Source: Candidatus Siliceabacter maunaloa (lineage in GTDB: Bacteria > Actinomycetota > Thermoleophilia > Solirubrobacterales > Solirubrobacteraceae). From it: 64,000 nt of DNA. How positions within the stretch are numbered: position 1 is the stretch's first letter; every line of letters begins with the position of its first letter. The notes below the pieces were generated by a model. It did not search any database. It was given only the letters and a program-made list of their open reading frames with translations, and was not told the DNA's origin. A program made the position numbers and the translations under genes. The stretch spans positions 1 to 64,000 of the forward strand of contig JANDLV010000014.1 in NCBI GenBank assembly GCA_024330185.1. Reading direction: 5' to 3'. Positions 49,725 through 58,475 of the stretch are shown in pieces.

Positions 49725-51113
49725 ATGGAGCCCAGGCGCCAGGGCCGGCCCACGGGGCACGACCTCGAGCGCTACGCGGGGCTGTTCGCCGCGCGCACGC
49801 GCGTCATGAAGTCCTCGGCCATGCGCGACCTCATGGCGCTGACCGAGCGTCCCGAGGTCATCTCGCTGGCCGGTGGCCTGCCCGACACGTCGACCTTCGA
49901 GCGCGCCTCCTACGCGGCCATCCAGCAGAAGGTGGGCAGCGAGTCACTGGCCCGCGCCCTCCAGTACGGGCCCACCGAGGGGCTGGCCCCGCTCAAGCGC
50001 TGCATCGTGGAGGTCATGGCCCAGGAGGCCACGCACGTCGACCCCGACGAGCTCCTGGTCACCACCGGCGGCCAGCAGGCCATCGACCTCGTGTGCAAGA
50101 CCCTGATCGACCCCGGCGACGTGGTGGTGGCCGAGGGGCCGACCTACCCGGGCGCGGTGCCGACCTTCTCCTCCTACCAGGCCGACGTCGTGCAGATCGG
50201 CCTCGACGAGGACGGGCTGCGCATCGACAGGCTCGAGGAGACGCTGGATCGCCTGGACCGCGAGGGCCGCCGGCCCAAGTTCCTCTACACGGTGCCGACC
50301 TTCCAGAACCCCGCCGGGGTGACGATGTCCCTGCCGCGCCGCCGACGCCTGGTGGAGGTCGCGCGCGAGCGCGAGCTGCTCGTAGTCGAGGACAACCCCT
50401 ACGGCATGCTGCGCTACTCGGGCGAGGCGCTGCCCACGCTGCGTTCCATGGAGGGCGGGGACTTCGTCATCTACCTGGGGACGTTCTCCAAGATCCTGTC
50501 GCCCGGCATCCGGCTGGGGTGGGTTGCTGCGCCCGGGCCGGTGCTGGAGAAGCTCAACCTGGGCAAGCAGGCAACCGACCTGTGCTCCTCGGCCTTCACG
50601 CAGATCTTCGTGGCCACGCTGTTCGAGGAGCCCGGCGCGTGGCTGCGCTACGTCGACGTGGTCCGCGAGACCTACCGCGTTCGCCGCGACGCCATGCTCG
50701 AGGCGCTGGACGAGCACCTGGGCGCCGTGGCCTCCTGGACCGTGCCCGAAGGCGGCCTGTTCGTGTGGGCCACGCTGCCCGACTACCTCGACACGACCGA
50801 CCTGCTGGCTCGCGCCCTGGATCGCAACGTCGCCTTCGTCCCCGGGCGCGGAGCGTTCCTCGACGGCCGCGGCGCCCAGTCGATGCGCCTGAACTTCTCC
50901 GGTGTGGGCGAGGCCGACATCCGCGAGGGCGTGGCTCGTATCGGCGCGGTCGTGGCCGAGCAGGTCGCGCTGTACGGGTCGCTCACCGGCGCCGCGCCAC
51001 AGCGCCAGGCCCCCGCGGCGGGGGCGGACGAGGAGGAGGGCGGCCGCGTGGTGCACCTACCGCCGCGTCGCGAGCCCGGCTCCGGCCACGGCGCTCAGGG
51101 TCCGGCCCGGTAA
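49725..51113 (+). CDS. PLP-dependent aminotransferase, 2-aminoadipate type
   Basis: A fold type I aminotransferase. Landmarks: VISLAGGLPDTSTFE, LQYGPTEGLAPLKRCIVEVM, LVTTGGQQAIDLVCKTLIDP, TVPTFQNPAGVTMSLPRRRR, VVEDNPYGMLRYSGE and the PLP lysine in YLGTFSKILSPGIRLGWVAA. This is the LysN/ARO8-like group. The ATG at 49725 is preferred; GTGs at 49647 and 49629 would add a low-complexity leader. The last 40 residues are Pro/Arg-rich and probably disordered. ddl follows after 43 bp. Confidence 0.88.
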   Translation: MEPRRQGRPTGHDLERYAGLFAARTRVMKSSAMRDLMALTERPEVISLAGGLPDTSTFERASYAAIQQKVGSESLARALQYGPTEGLAPLKRCIVEVMAQEATHVDPDELLVTTGGQQAIDLVCKTLIDPGDVVVAEGPTYPGAVPTFSSYQADVVQIGLDEDGLRIDRLEETLDRLDREGRRPKFLYTVPTFQNPAGVTMSLPRRRRLVEVARERELLVVEDNPYGMLRYSGEALPTLRSMEGGDFVIYLGTFSKILSPGIRLGWVAAPGPVLEKLNLGKQATDLCSSAFTQIFVATLFEEPGAWLRYVDVVRETYRVRRDAMLEALDEHLGAVASWTVPEGGLFVWATLPDYLDTTDLLARALDRNVAFVPGRGAFLDGRGAQSMRLNFSGVGEADIREGVARIGAVVAEQVALYGSLTGAAPQRQAPAAGADEEEGGRVVHLPPRREPGSGHGAQGPAR

Positions 51114-51156
51114 GGGACGTGCGCCGTGCGATCCCTACCGGGCTGGGCCCTCCGGC

Positions 51157-52104
51157 GTGACGCGGGTCGCCGTGCTCAAGGGCGGGCGCTCGCTGGAGCG
51201 CCAGGTCTCCCTGCGCTCGGGGGCGCGGGTGGAGGACGCGCTAGAGCGCCTGGGCCACGACGTGGTGGCGATCGACGCTGGCCACGACCTCGTCGCACGG
51301 CTGCGCCAGACCGACCCCGAAGCGTGCTTCGTGGCCCTTCACGGCGGCGACGGCGAGGACGGCACGGTCCAGGAGCTGCTGGAGGTGCTCGGCCTGCCGT
51401 ACACCGGGCCGGGCGTGGCGGCGTGCATCCGCAGCGCCGACAAGGTGATCGCCAAGCATGCGATGCGCGACGGCGGCATCCCCACGCCCGACTTCTTCGC
51501 CTTCACCGAGGCAGCCTTCAAGCAGCTCGGGGCCGCGGATGCCCTGCCCGCCATAGAGGGGCGTCTGGCCTTCCCGATCGTCGTCAAGCCGGCGGGTGGC
51601 GGGTCGGCGCTGGGGATCAAGTTCGCCCGCAGCGCGGGCGACGTGCCCGCCGCTCTGGTCGCCGGGTTCTCCTACGACACCAAGGTGCTGCTGGAGCGCT
51701 ACGTGCCCGGCCGCGACCTGGCCGTGTCGATCCTGGGTGATGAGGCGCTGCCCGTCGTGGAGGCCGTGCCCCGCGACGAGGACTTCTACGACTTCGAGTC
51801 CCGCTACGAGATCGGGCGCACCGACTTCGTGTGCCCGGCAGAGCTGGATCCCGACGTCACCGCGCGTGCCCGGGAGCTCGCCCTGGCCACCCACCGCGCG
51901 CTGGGCGGCTACGGCTGCTCCCGCGTCGACCTCATGCTCGACTCCGCGAGCGGCGAGCTCGTCGTGCTGGAGATGAACGCGATCCCCGGGCTGACCGAGA
52001 CCAGCCTGCTGCCCCAGGCCGCCGAGACGGCGGGCCTGGACTTCGACGCGCTGGTCGAGCGGATGCTCGACCTCGCGCTCAGGGGTGCCGAAAGCCACAG
52101 GTGA
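51157..52104 (+). CDS. ddl: D-alanine--D-alanine ligase
   Basis: Ddl joins two D-alanines for peptidoglycan. The 315-residue ATP-grasp protein has VAVLKGGRSLERQVSLRSG, VALHGGDGEDGTVQELLEVL, LPYTGPGVAACIRSADKVIA, FPIVVKPAGGGSALGIKFAR, VPRDEDFYDFESRYEIGRTD and VLEMNAIPGLTETSLLPQAA. The usual S in HGxxGEDG is kept as GGDGEDG and the omega-loop region is present. The GTG at 51157 gives the normal N-terminus. Confidence 0.93.
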   Translation: MTRVAVLKGGRSLERQVSLRSGARVEDALERLGHDVVAIDAGHDLVARLRQTDPEACFVALHGGDGEDGTVQELLEVLGLPYTGPGVAACIRSADKVIAKHAMRDGGIPTPDFFAFTEAAFKQLGAADALPAIEGRLAFPIVVKPAGGGSALGIKFARSAGDVPAALVAGFSYDTKVLLERYVPGRDLAVSILGDEALPVVEAVPRDEDFYDFESRYEIGRTDFVCPAELDPDVTARARELALATHRALGGYGCSRVDLMLDSASGELVVLEMNAIPGLTETSLLPQAAETAGLDFDALVERMLDLALRGAESHR

Positions 52105-52131
52105 CGTGGCTGAGGCGGGCCCCCGGTCGTT

Positions 52132-52620
52132 CTATTCCTCGCCCTTGAAGTCCTCCGGGGAGACGCTGTCGAGGAAGTCCTTGAACTTGTCGACGACCTC
52201 CTCCTGGTCCTCGACCTCGTGCTCGAACTCGATGGCCGACTCGGCGATGACGTCCTCGGCTGCGAAGATGGGCGCGCCCGAGCGCACGGCGATGGCCAGC
52301 GCGTCGCTGGGGCGCGAGTCGACCTCCATCTCGCGGCCGTTGACCGTGAGCGTGACCTGGGCGAAGAAGGTGTTGTCGCGCAGCTCGGTTACCGCGACCT
52401 GGGTGCACTTGGCCTCCAGCTCGCCAAGCACGTCGCACAACAGATCGTGGGTCATGGGCCGCGGCGTGCTCGCGCCCTGGAGCTTCATGAGGATGGCTGC
52501 GGCCTCGGGATGGCCGATCCAGATGGGCAGGAACTTGTTGCTGTCGACGGTCTTGAGCAACACGATCGGCTGCTTGCCGATCATGTCGAAGCTCACGCCG
52601 TAGATGACCATCTCCTGCAC
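52132..52620 (-). CDS. Bifunctional nuclease (DUF151) family protein
   Basis: A 162-residue protein: MVIYGVSFDMIGKQPIVLLK, KFLPIWIGHPEAAAILMKLQ, RPMTHDLLCDVLGELEAK, VNGREMEVDSRPSDALAIAV and APIFAAEDVIAES. These are the conserved blocks of the DUF151 'bifunctional nuclease' family, shown in plants and some bacteria to have DNase/RNase activity. The C-terminal acidic helix (VDKFKDFLDSV) is variable. GTG at 52620 with GAGGAG upstream is the chosen start. It converges on ddl. Confidence 0.88.
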   Translation of the reverse strand: MQEMVIYGVSFDMIGKQPIVLLKTVDSNKFLPIWIGHPEAAAILMKLQGASTPRPMTHDLLCDVLGELEAKCTQVAVTELRDNTFFAQVTLTVNGREMEVDSRPSDALAIAVRSGAPIFAAEDVIAESAIEFEHEVEDQEEVVDKFKDFLDSVSPEDFKGEE

Positions 52621-52765
52621 GGGGTCGAGTCGCTCCTCGATTGGACGTCGCGGCCAAGTATAGGCCCGCTCGGGAGGGCTCCCGGGCCGCCCCGAGAGGC
52701 CGGTCGGCGAGAATAACCTCGAGTGCGAAACGATCCAGTAGCGCGCCTGGCGCGAAAGGACCCAC

Positions 52766-53455
52766 ATGAAGCGAACTTTCACAACCATAGCCGCCGTTGC
52801 GGCACTGACGCTGGGCGTCGCCGCGTGCGGCGGCGACGACGAAGAGGAGGAGACGGGTGCTTCGGCGCCGCCTCCGCCCGCCGAGACCGAGGCCCCGCCG
52901 CCCGAGCCGGTCGCCCAGATCGACACCCTGACCGGGCGCAACACCCGCGTGACCCTCGACGCCGGCTTCGCCGAGGCGCTGGGAGACCTGGAGCTGACGC
53001 CCGCCCCCGTCGGTGAGGCGACGATCAACGAGGAGCTCGTCGCCGAGTTCCCGATCACGGGCGGCAACGTGACCTACTACGAGCCGGGCACCATCAGCCC
53101 GTACGTCCAGGGCCTCATCGAGCACGACGGCTCGGGCCTGTCCCTGGAGTCGGCTGACGGCACCTTGGTCGAGCTGACCGACTTCGAGGTGGACCCGGGC
53201 GCCTCGGTGCTGACGGGCACGGTCTCCGTCGACGGCGAGGAGGCGGTGCCCAGCGCGCCGCTCTTCTTCCTGGACGGCAGCACGCTCGAGCCGCTGGAGC
53301 TCGGAGCCGACGGCGCGGTCGCGGTGCTCGAGGGCACCACGGTCGAGCTCAAGGCCGAGGCCGCCGACCTCCTCAACGAGACCTTCGGCGTGGACGCGCT
53401 TGAGGAGGGCCTGGTCATCGGCGTGGCCAAGATCACGGTGGACACCGGCGCGTAG
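52766..53455 (+). CDS. Lipoprotein of unknown function
   Basis: A 229-residue secreted lipoprotein. The lipobox LGVAAC ends the signal sequence (AAVAALTLGVAAC); an acidic then Pro/Ala-rich linker follows (about 23-50). Then comes a beta-rich domain (RNTRVTLDAGFAEALGDLEL, ITGGNVTYYEPGTISPYVQG, VELTDFEVDPGASVLTGTVS). GAAAGG lies upstream of the ATG. I do not recognise the domain with certainty; the strand pattern is loosely like HtaA-type cell-surface domains. A strong terminator follows. Confidence 0.7.
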   Translation: MKRTFTTIAAVAALTLGVAACGGDDEEEETGASAPPPPAETEAPPPEPVAQIDTLTGRNTRVTLDAGFAEALGDLELTPAPVGEATINEELVAEFPITGGNVTYYEPGTISPYVQGLIEHDGSGLSLESADGTLVELTDFEVDPGASVLTGTVSVDGEEAVPSAPLFFLDGSTLEPLELGADGAVAVLEGTTVELKAEAADLLNETFGVDALEEGLVIGVAKITVDTGA

Positions 53456-53481
53456 GACGCGCGGCGATCACCGCCTGAGGC

Positions 53482-53514
53482 ACGAAGGCTCCGCCACGCC
53501 GGCGGGGCCTTCGT
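53482..53514. terminator. Strong hairpin between convergent lipoprotein genes
   Basis: A 14-bp stem, ACGAAGGCTCCGCC with GGCGGGGCCTTCGT (one T-G pair), closes a 5-base ACGCC loop, 26 bp after the first lipoprotein gene and 18 bp before the end of the second. It probably terminates both. Confidence 0.85.
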
Positions 53515-53532
53515 TGCGTCCAGGGCGCGTCT

Positions 53533-54048
53533 CTACGGAAGCGCCTCGCGCACGGCGTCCTCGTTGGCATCCGAGACGCGCCACTCGCCCTCGACGCGCT
53601 CCAGCTCGATGGGCACGGTCGCGCCGCCGAGCGACACCCGCGCCGTCGCCCGGTCGCCGGCGACGTCGATGTCGACAGCCTCGGCGTCGGCCAGCGCCTG
53701 CTGGGCCTGACCGGTGGCGAAGGAGGCCACCTCGCCCGCGGCCACCTCGCACTCGCCGGCCTCGATGCCCAGGTTCTGGCCCAGCAGCTCCTGTGCCTGG
53801 TCGGTCAGGGCGTCGCAGACCTGCGGGGCGTTCTCAGCGGCCAGGCCTCCGAGATAGGTACGGACCGCCGCGCGGATCTCCTCCTCCTCGGGGGAGACCA
53901 CGGGCTCCTCGCCGCCGGGCGCAGGCTCGCCGGCGGCCGGGGGATCGCCCTCCTGCGTGGTCGCGGTCGGTTCCTCTTCGGTCCCCCCGCAGGCGGCGAG
54001 GACGAGAGCGAGAAGGGCGGGTAGAACGGTGAGGCGGGCGCGGCGCAT
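53533..54048 (-). CDS. Lipoprotein with NTF2-like domain
   Basis: A 171-residue lipoprotein: signal MRRARLTVLPALLALVLAAC (lipobox LAAC), acidic Pro/Glu/Ala linker to about 56, then a helix EEEEIRAAVRTYLGGLAAEN. Strand-helix elements follow (ALTDQAQELLGQNLGIEAGE, VDIDVAGDRATARVSLGGAT, VPIELERVEGEWRVSDAN), in an NTF2/SnoaL-like order. AAAGGAG precedes the ATG. Function unknown; it may sense or bind a ligand at the surface. Confidence 0.7.
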   Translation of the reverse strand: MRRARLTVLPALLALVLAACGGTEEEPTATTQEGDPPAAGEPAPGGEEPVVSPEEEEIRAAVRTYLGGLAAENAPQVCDALTDQAQELLGQNLGIEAGECEVAAGEVASFATGQAQQALADAEAVDIDVAGDRATARVSLGGATVPIELERVEGEWRVSDANEDAVREALP

Positions 54049-54191
54049 GGCGGGCGCTCCTTTCGGGAAGCTGGGATGGCTCCTTGCATCCCCGGAACGC
54101 CGGGGGTCCAACACTGTTGCGGGTCAAGTGATGACCAGCACCGGGCCGGCCGAGGCGTTTAGTCGCGGCACTATCTAGGTAGCGCCCCTAC

Positions 54192-54530
54192 ATGGCACCC
54201 GATCGTCGAAGCGCGTGGCTGCGGGGAACGCTCGACCTCCTCGTGCTCGCCGCCCTCGTCGACAGTGAGCGCTACGGGTACGAGCTGGCCCAGCGCCTGG
54301 AGAGCCGGGGGCTCGGCCGCGTGAAGGGCGGGACGCTCTATCCGCTCCTCGCTCGGCTGGAGGCCGCCGGCCTCGTCGCCGCCACATGGCGCAGCGGCGA
54401 GCACGGGCCGGGCCGCAGGTACTACGCCCTGACAGCCCGTGGCCGGACGGTCCTCGAGGAGGAGGGTCGGTCCTGGCTGCGCTTCGACGACGCGGTGCGG
54501 TCCATGCTCGAACAAGGAGGCATCCGATGA
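54192..54530 (+). CDS. PadR-family transcriptional regulator
   Basis: A 112-residue winged-helix protein with the PadR signature LRGTLDLLVLAALVDSERYG, GYELAQRLESRGLGRVKGGT, LYPLLARLEAAGLVAATWR and GPGRRYYALTARGRTVL. PadR proteins repress neighbouring genes until ligand binds. The next gene overlaps its end by 4 bp, the common PadR plus HAAS/DUF1700-type pairing, so the partner is the likely functional companion. Confidence 0.9.
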   Translation: MAPDRRSAWLRGTLDLLVLAALVDSERYGYELAQRLESRGLGRVKGGTLYPLLARLEAAGLVAATWRSGEHGPGRRYYALTARGRTVLEEEGRSWLRFDDAVRSMLEQGGIR

Positions 54531-55012
54531 CGCTCAACGAGGAGTACCTGACCGACCTGGCCGGCCAGCTCCAGGCCCTCGGGGTGGAGCAGCGGCGTAT
54601 CGAGGAGGTGCTCGGCGAGGTCGAGGACCATCTCGCAGAGGGCGGGGAGGAGCCGGTCGGCGAGCTGGGCGCCGCGCGCGAGTACGCGCTCCGCATCCAG
54701 GACGCCGCCGCTCGCGAAGGAGCCACCCGCGACGCCGAGTGGCAGCACTGGGCCTTCCGCGCTGACGCGTTCGCAGAGATGAACATCCTGGAGCACCTCG
54801 GCCGCGAAGGGTGGGAGGTCACAGAGGTGCGCAGCGACGCCCACTTCAGCTGCAGGCGCCATGCGCTGGAGCCCCAGCCGTGGGTCTACCGGCGACGGAC
54901 CGGCGTGCGACATGAGTCGACGCGCGTCGAGATGGAGCGCGGCGGCTGGCGCCACTGCGGAACCTGGGTGGTGTTCCAGTACTTCAAGCGGTCGTTGTCC
55001 GTCGCGCAGTGA
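54527..55012 (+). CDS. PadR-associated HAAS-like protein
   Basis: A 161-residue protein. The N-terminal 60 residues (YLTDLAGQLQALGVEQRRIE, EVLGEVEDHLAEGGEEP, LGAAREYALRIQ) match the HAAS/DUF1700 helical domain found next to PadR regulators. The usual membrane segments are missing. Instead, a soluble C-terminal domain follows (AEMNILEHLGREGWEVTEVR, HFSCRRHALEPQPWVYRRRT), which resembles DUF4177-like small domains. RBS AAGGAGG precedes the ATG. Confidence 0.65.
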   Translation: MTLNEEYLTDLAGQLQALGVEQRRIEEVLGEVEDHLAEGGEEPVGELGAAREYALRIQDAAAREGATRDAEWQHWAFRADAFAEMNILEHLGREGWEVTEVRSDAHFSCRRHALEPQPWVYRRRTGVRHESTRVEMERGGWRHCGTWVVFQYFKRSLSVAQ

Positions 55013-55040
55013 GGCAGCCCCATGACCGCGGTCATCGTCA

Positions 55041-55994
<954 letters not shown>

Positions 55995-56026
55995 GGTCCC
56001 GGCCGTGGGTTGAGGGGCTGGGTGAC

Positions 56027-56809
56027 TCAGCCACGACCGGCGACCTCGGCGGCGAGAGCGAAGTAGGCGTCGGCGCCCGGACAGGTGGGGTCGTGGTGGA
56101 TCACGGGGCGCCCGTAGGACGGCGCCTCGCCGACACGCACGTTGCGCGGGATGACCGTGTCGAAGACCAGGCGCGGGAAGTGGCGGCGCACCTCCTCCTC
56201 GACGTCGCGAGCCAGACGCGTGCGCCCGTCGTGCATGGTGAGCAGCATCCCGGCCACGGTGAGGCGTGGATTGAGCGTGCGCTGCACGAGGGCCAGCGTG
56301 TCCAGCAGGCCGGCCAGCCCCTCGAGGGCGAAGTACTCGGTCTGAACGGGCACGATGACTCGATCGGCGGCGACGAGGGCGTTGACGGTCAGCGGGCCCA
56401 GCGACGGCGGGCAGTCCAGCAGGACGTGTGCGTAGTCGTCGCGCACGTCGGCCAACGCCTCCTGCAGCCGGGTTTCGGAGCCCGGGCTGCGCGGCAGCTC
56501 GACGTTGGCGCCGGCCAGGTCGGGATGGGCGGCCAGCACGGAGAGCCCCCCGATGGCCGAGGGGCGAATCGCGTCGGCGGCGGCCACGTCACCGCAGAGC
56601 ACGTCGTAGATGCTCGGGCGCCCGGTCTTGTCGAGTCCGAGACCGACCGTGGCGTTGGCCTGGGGGTCGATGTCGACCAGCAGGGTCGCGTGCCCGGCCT
56701 CCGCGATGCAGGCGGCGACATTGACCGCGGTGGTCGTCTTTCCGACCCCGCCCTTCTGGTTGGCGATCGCATATACGGTGCTCGTACGGGTGCTCATACC
56801 GGTGCCCAT
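56027..56809 (-). CDS. parA: Chromosome-partitioning ATPase ParA/Soj
   Basis: A 260-residue deviant Walker A ATPase: YAIANQKGGVGKTTTAVNVA (signature lysine), LLVDIDPQANATVGLGLDKT, VLLDCPPSLGPLTVNALVAA and VIVPVQTEYFALEGLAGLLD. ATG at 56809; the second in-frame ATG four codons in (56797) is an equal alternative. It works with ParB to segregate the origin and lies directly upstream of parB. Confidence 0.96.
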   Translation of the reverse strand: MGTGMSTRTSTVYAIANQKGGVGKTTTAVNVAACIAEAGHATLLVDIDPQANATVGLGLDKTGRPSIYDVLCGDVAAADAIRPSAIGGLSVLAAHPDLAGANVELPRSPGSETRLQEALADVRDDYAHVLLDCPPSLGPLTVNALVAADRVIVPVQTEYFALEGLAGLLDTLALVQRTLNPRLTVAGMLLTMHDGRTRLARDVEEEVRRHFPRLVFDTVIPRNVRVGEAPSYGRPVIHHDPTCPGADAYFALAAEVAGRG

Positions 56810-56876
56810 CGGTTGCTCAGCCTAGCTTCGGCTCCGGTCGGAGGGCCGCGTGCTACCCGCACAAACGACGGATGGC

Positions 56877-57647
56877 TCAGCCTCTACTCGACGCTCTGAT
56901 CGGCCGTTTGCGGGCTATTCCCGGTCGGCGGGGGAAGCGGGACGGCGTCTCTCCAAGCTTCAGGTAGAGGTACAGATGACGAGCCTCGACCCCGGTGAAC
57001 GGGGTGACCCGCCGCGGCGGACAGGCCTCCAGGCCCATGACGGCGGCCGCGGCGGCCCCGTCCTCCTCCTCGACAGGGTTCCGCCGGCCCTTCCAGGCCA
57101 CGAGAGCGCCGCCGGGCGCCAGGAGCGGCGCTGCGTACTCCACGAGCACGGTCAGCTCGGCCAGCGCACGCGCCGTCACGAGATCGTGATGGTCGCGGCC
57201 CTCGGTCCATCCCTCCGCGCGCGCGACGATCACGCGGGCGTTGGCGAGCTCCATGGCCGCCACCGCCCTCTCGAGGAACCCGCCCTTGCGCGCGATGGTC
57301 TCGACCAGCGCCACCTCGGCCTCGGGCAGGGCCGCGGCCAGGACGAGACCGGGGACGCCGGCGCCGGCGCCGAGGTCGGCGATCCGTGCGGCGCGGCGCA
57401 CCTGCTCGAGCTCGAGGCCGGCCAGGGCGTCGGCGATGTGAACGTCAACTGCCTCGGCCGGCTCATGGACCGCCGTGGGGGCGATCGGCTGGGCCAGGAG
57501 CTCCAGCAGCACCGCCAGACGGTCCTGCGCTCCGGCCGGCAGGCGGTGGCGGCGCGACAGCTCGGCCAGGCGCTCGACAACCGCCTCGCGGCCCGATCGT
57601 GAACGCGCCGGCGGGCGAGCGTCAGCCGCGTCGTCGGGCGATGACAT
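56877..57647 (-). CDS. rsmG: 16S rRNA (guanine527-N7)-methyltransferase
   Basis: RsmG (GidB) methylates G527 of 16S rRNA with SAM. The 256-residue protein has RIADLGAGAGVPGLVLAAAL (SAM loop), EVALVETIARKGGFLERAVA, DLVTARALAELTVLVEYAAP and LLAPGGALVAWKGRRNPVEE. The C-terminus is Arg-rich. The listed start overlaps the upstream LAGLIDADG-like gene by 26 bp; a later start is possible because the first 20 residues are low-complexity. Confidence 0.93.
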   Translation of the reverse strand: MSSPDDAADARPPARSRSGREAVVERLAELSRRHRLPAGAQDRLAVLLELLAQPIAPTAVHEPAEAVDVHIADALAGLELEQVRRAARIADLGAGAGVPGLVLAAALPEAEVALVETIARKGGFLERAVAAMELANARVIVARAEGWTEGRDHHDLVTARALAELTVLVEYAAPLLAPGGALVAWKGRRNPVEEEDGAAAAAVMGLEACPPRRVTPFTGVEARHLYLYLKLGETPSRFPRRPGIARKRPIRASSRG

Positions 57648-57972
57648 CGGCGTACCGGTCGCTCATCTCGGCCAGGCGGCGGGCGCCGTGGACGTCGAGG
57701 TGGGGCGTCACGATCTCCTCGAGCACGGGCAGCAGGTCGTCCACGAGGGCCGCGCCGCGTGCCGTCCACTGGAAGTACGAGCGTCCGCCGTGGTGGTAGG
57801 GGCCGTAGAGGCGCGAGCGCGGGAAGCGCTCCACCAGCCAGCGCAGGAGAACTTCATGGCGCACGTGCATCCGCAGGATCACGTGCGGCTGGCGGCCATC
57901 CCCCCCGAAGGAGCCCTGCCCGATGAGCAGCCCGGCCACGATGCCACGGTCTAGGTCGGTCAGGTCGACCAT
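57622..57972 (-). CDS. LAGLIDADG-like small protein (likely inactive)
   Basis: A 116-residue protein. DRGIVAGLLIGQGSFGGDGR has the shape of a single LAGLIDADG helix followed by a GxGSF turn (family form AGLLEGEGSF). The acidic catalytic position is Gln here. VILRMHVRHEVLLRWLVERF, SRLYGPYHHGGRSYFQWTAR and the helical C-terminus complete a homing-endonuclease-like half fold. It lies between jag and rsmG in the origin operon, where no intron or intein is present, so it looks like a domesticated DNA- or RNA-binding protein. Confidence 0.65.
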   Translation of the reverse strand: MVDLTDLDRGIVAGLLIGQGSFGGDGRQPHVILRMHVRHEVLLRWLVERFPRSRLYGPYHHGGRSYFQWTARGAALVDDLLPVLEEIVTPHLDVHGARRLAEMSDRYADVIARRRG

Positions 57973-58019
57973 GGGTCCAGCGTTACACCGGGAAGAAAAA
58001 CGTGAAACGTCCAGCGCGC

Positions 58020-58475
58020 TCAGGAGCGCTTCAGCGGGGCGATGACGAGATGGCGGTCGGGGTCGTCGCCCTCGCTCCAGGTCTCGACGTCCCCGCGCTC
58101 GCGCAGGTGCTCGTGCACGAGCTTGCGCTCGCTGGGCACCATCGCGTCCAGCGCCACGGCTCGGTCGTTGCGCAGGGCCTCCGCGGCCGCGTCGTCGGCC
58201 TGCCCGTGCAGCGCCATCGCCCGGCGGGCGCGGTAGCCCTCGGCGTCGATCACGATGCGCCGCGTTGCCTGGCCAGCGGCGACCGCCCGTTGCGCGAGGT
58301 GCTGCACCGCGTCGATGGTCTGGCCGTGACGCCCGATGAAGAGGCCGAGCTCCTCACCGTGGACGACGCCCGTCAGGAACTCGCCGTCCTCCAGCACCTC
58401 GACCCGCGAGCCCTCCAGTCCGATGCCCCCGACCACGCGCTCGAGCAACTCCTGCAGGACCGCGGCGTCGCTCAT
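58020..58475 (-). CDS. jag: KH-R3H RNA-binding protein Jag/KhpB
   Basis: A 151-residue protein lacking the N-terminal Jag domain but with a KH domain (LGLFIGRHGQTIDAVQHLAQ, GxxG as GRHG) and an R3H domain (ALDAMVPSERKLVHEHLRER with the R-x3-H core). It binds RNA and is linked to cell-division and membrane-protein biogenesis. Its ATG overlaps yidC's stop. Confidence 0.92.
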   Translation of the reverse strand: MSDAAVLQELLERVVGGIGLEGSRVEVLEDGEFLTGVVHGEELGLFIGRHGQTIDAVQHLAQRAVAAGQATRRIVIDAEGYRARRAMALHGQADDAAAEALRNDRAVALDAMVPSERKLVHEHLRERGDVETWSEGDDPDRHLVIAPLKRS

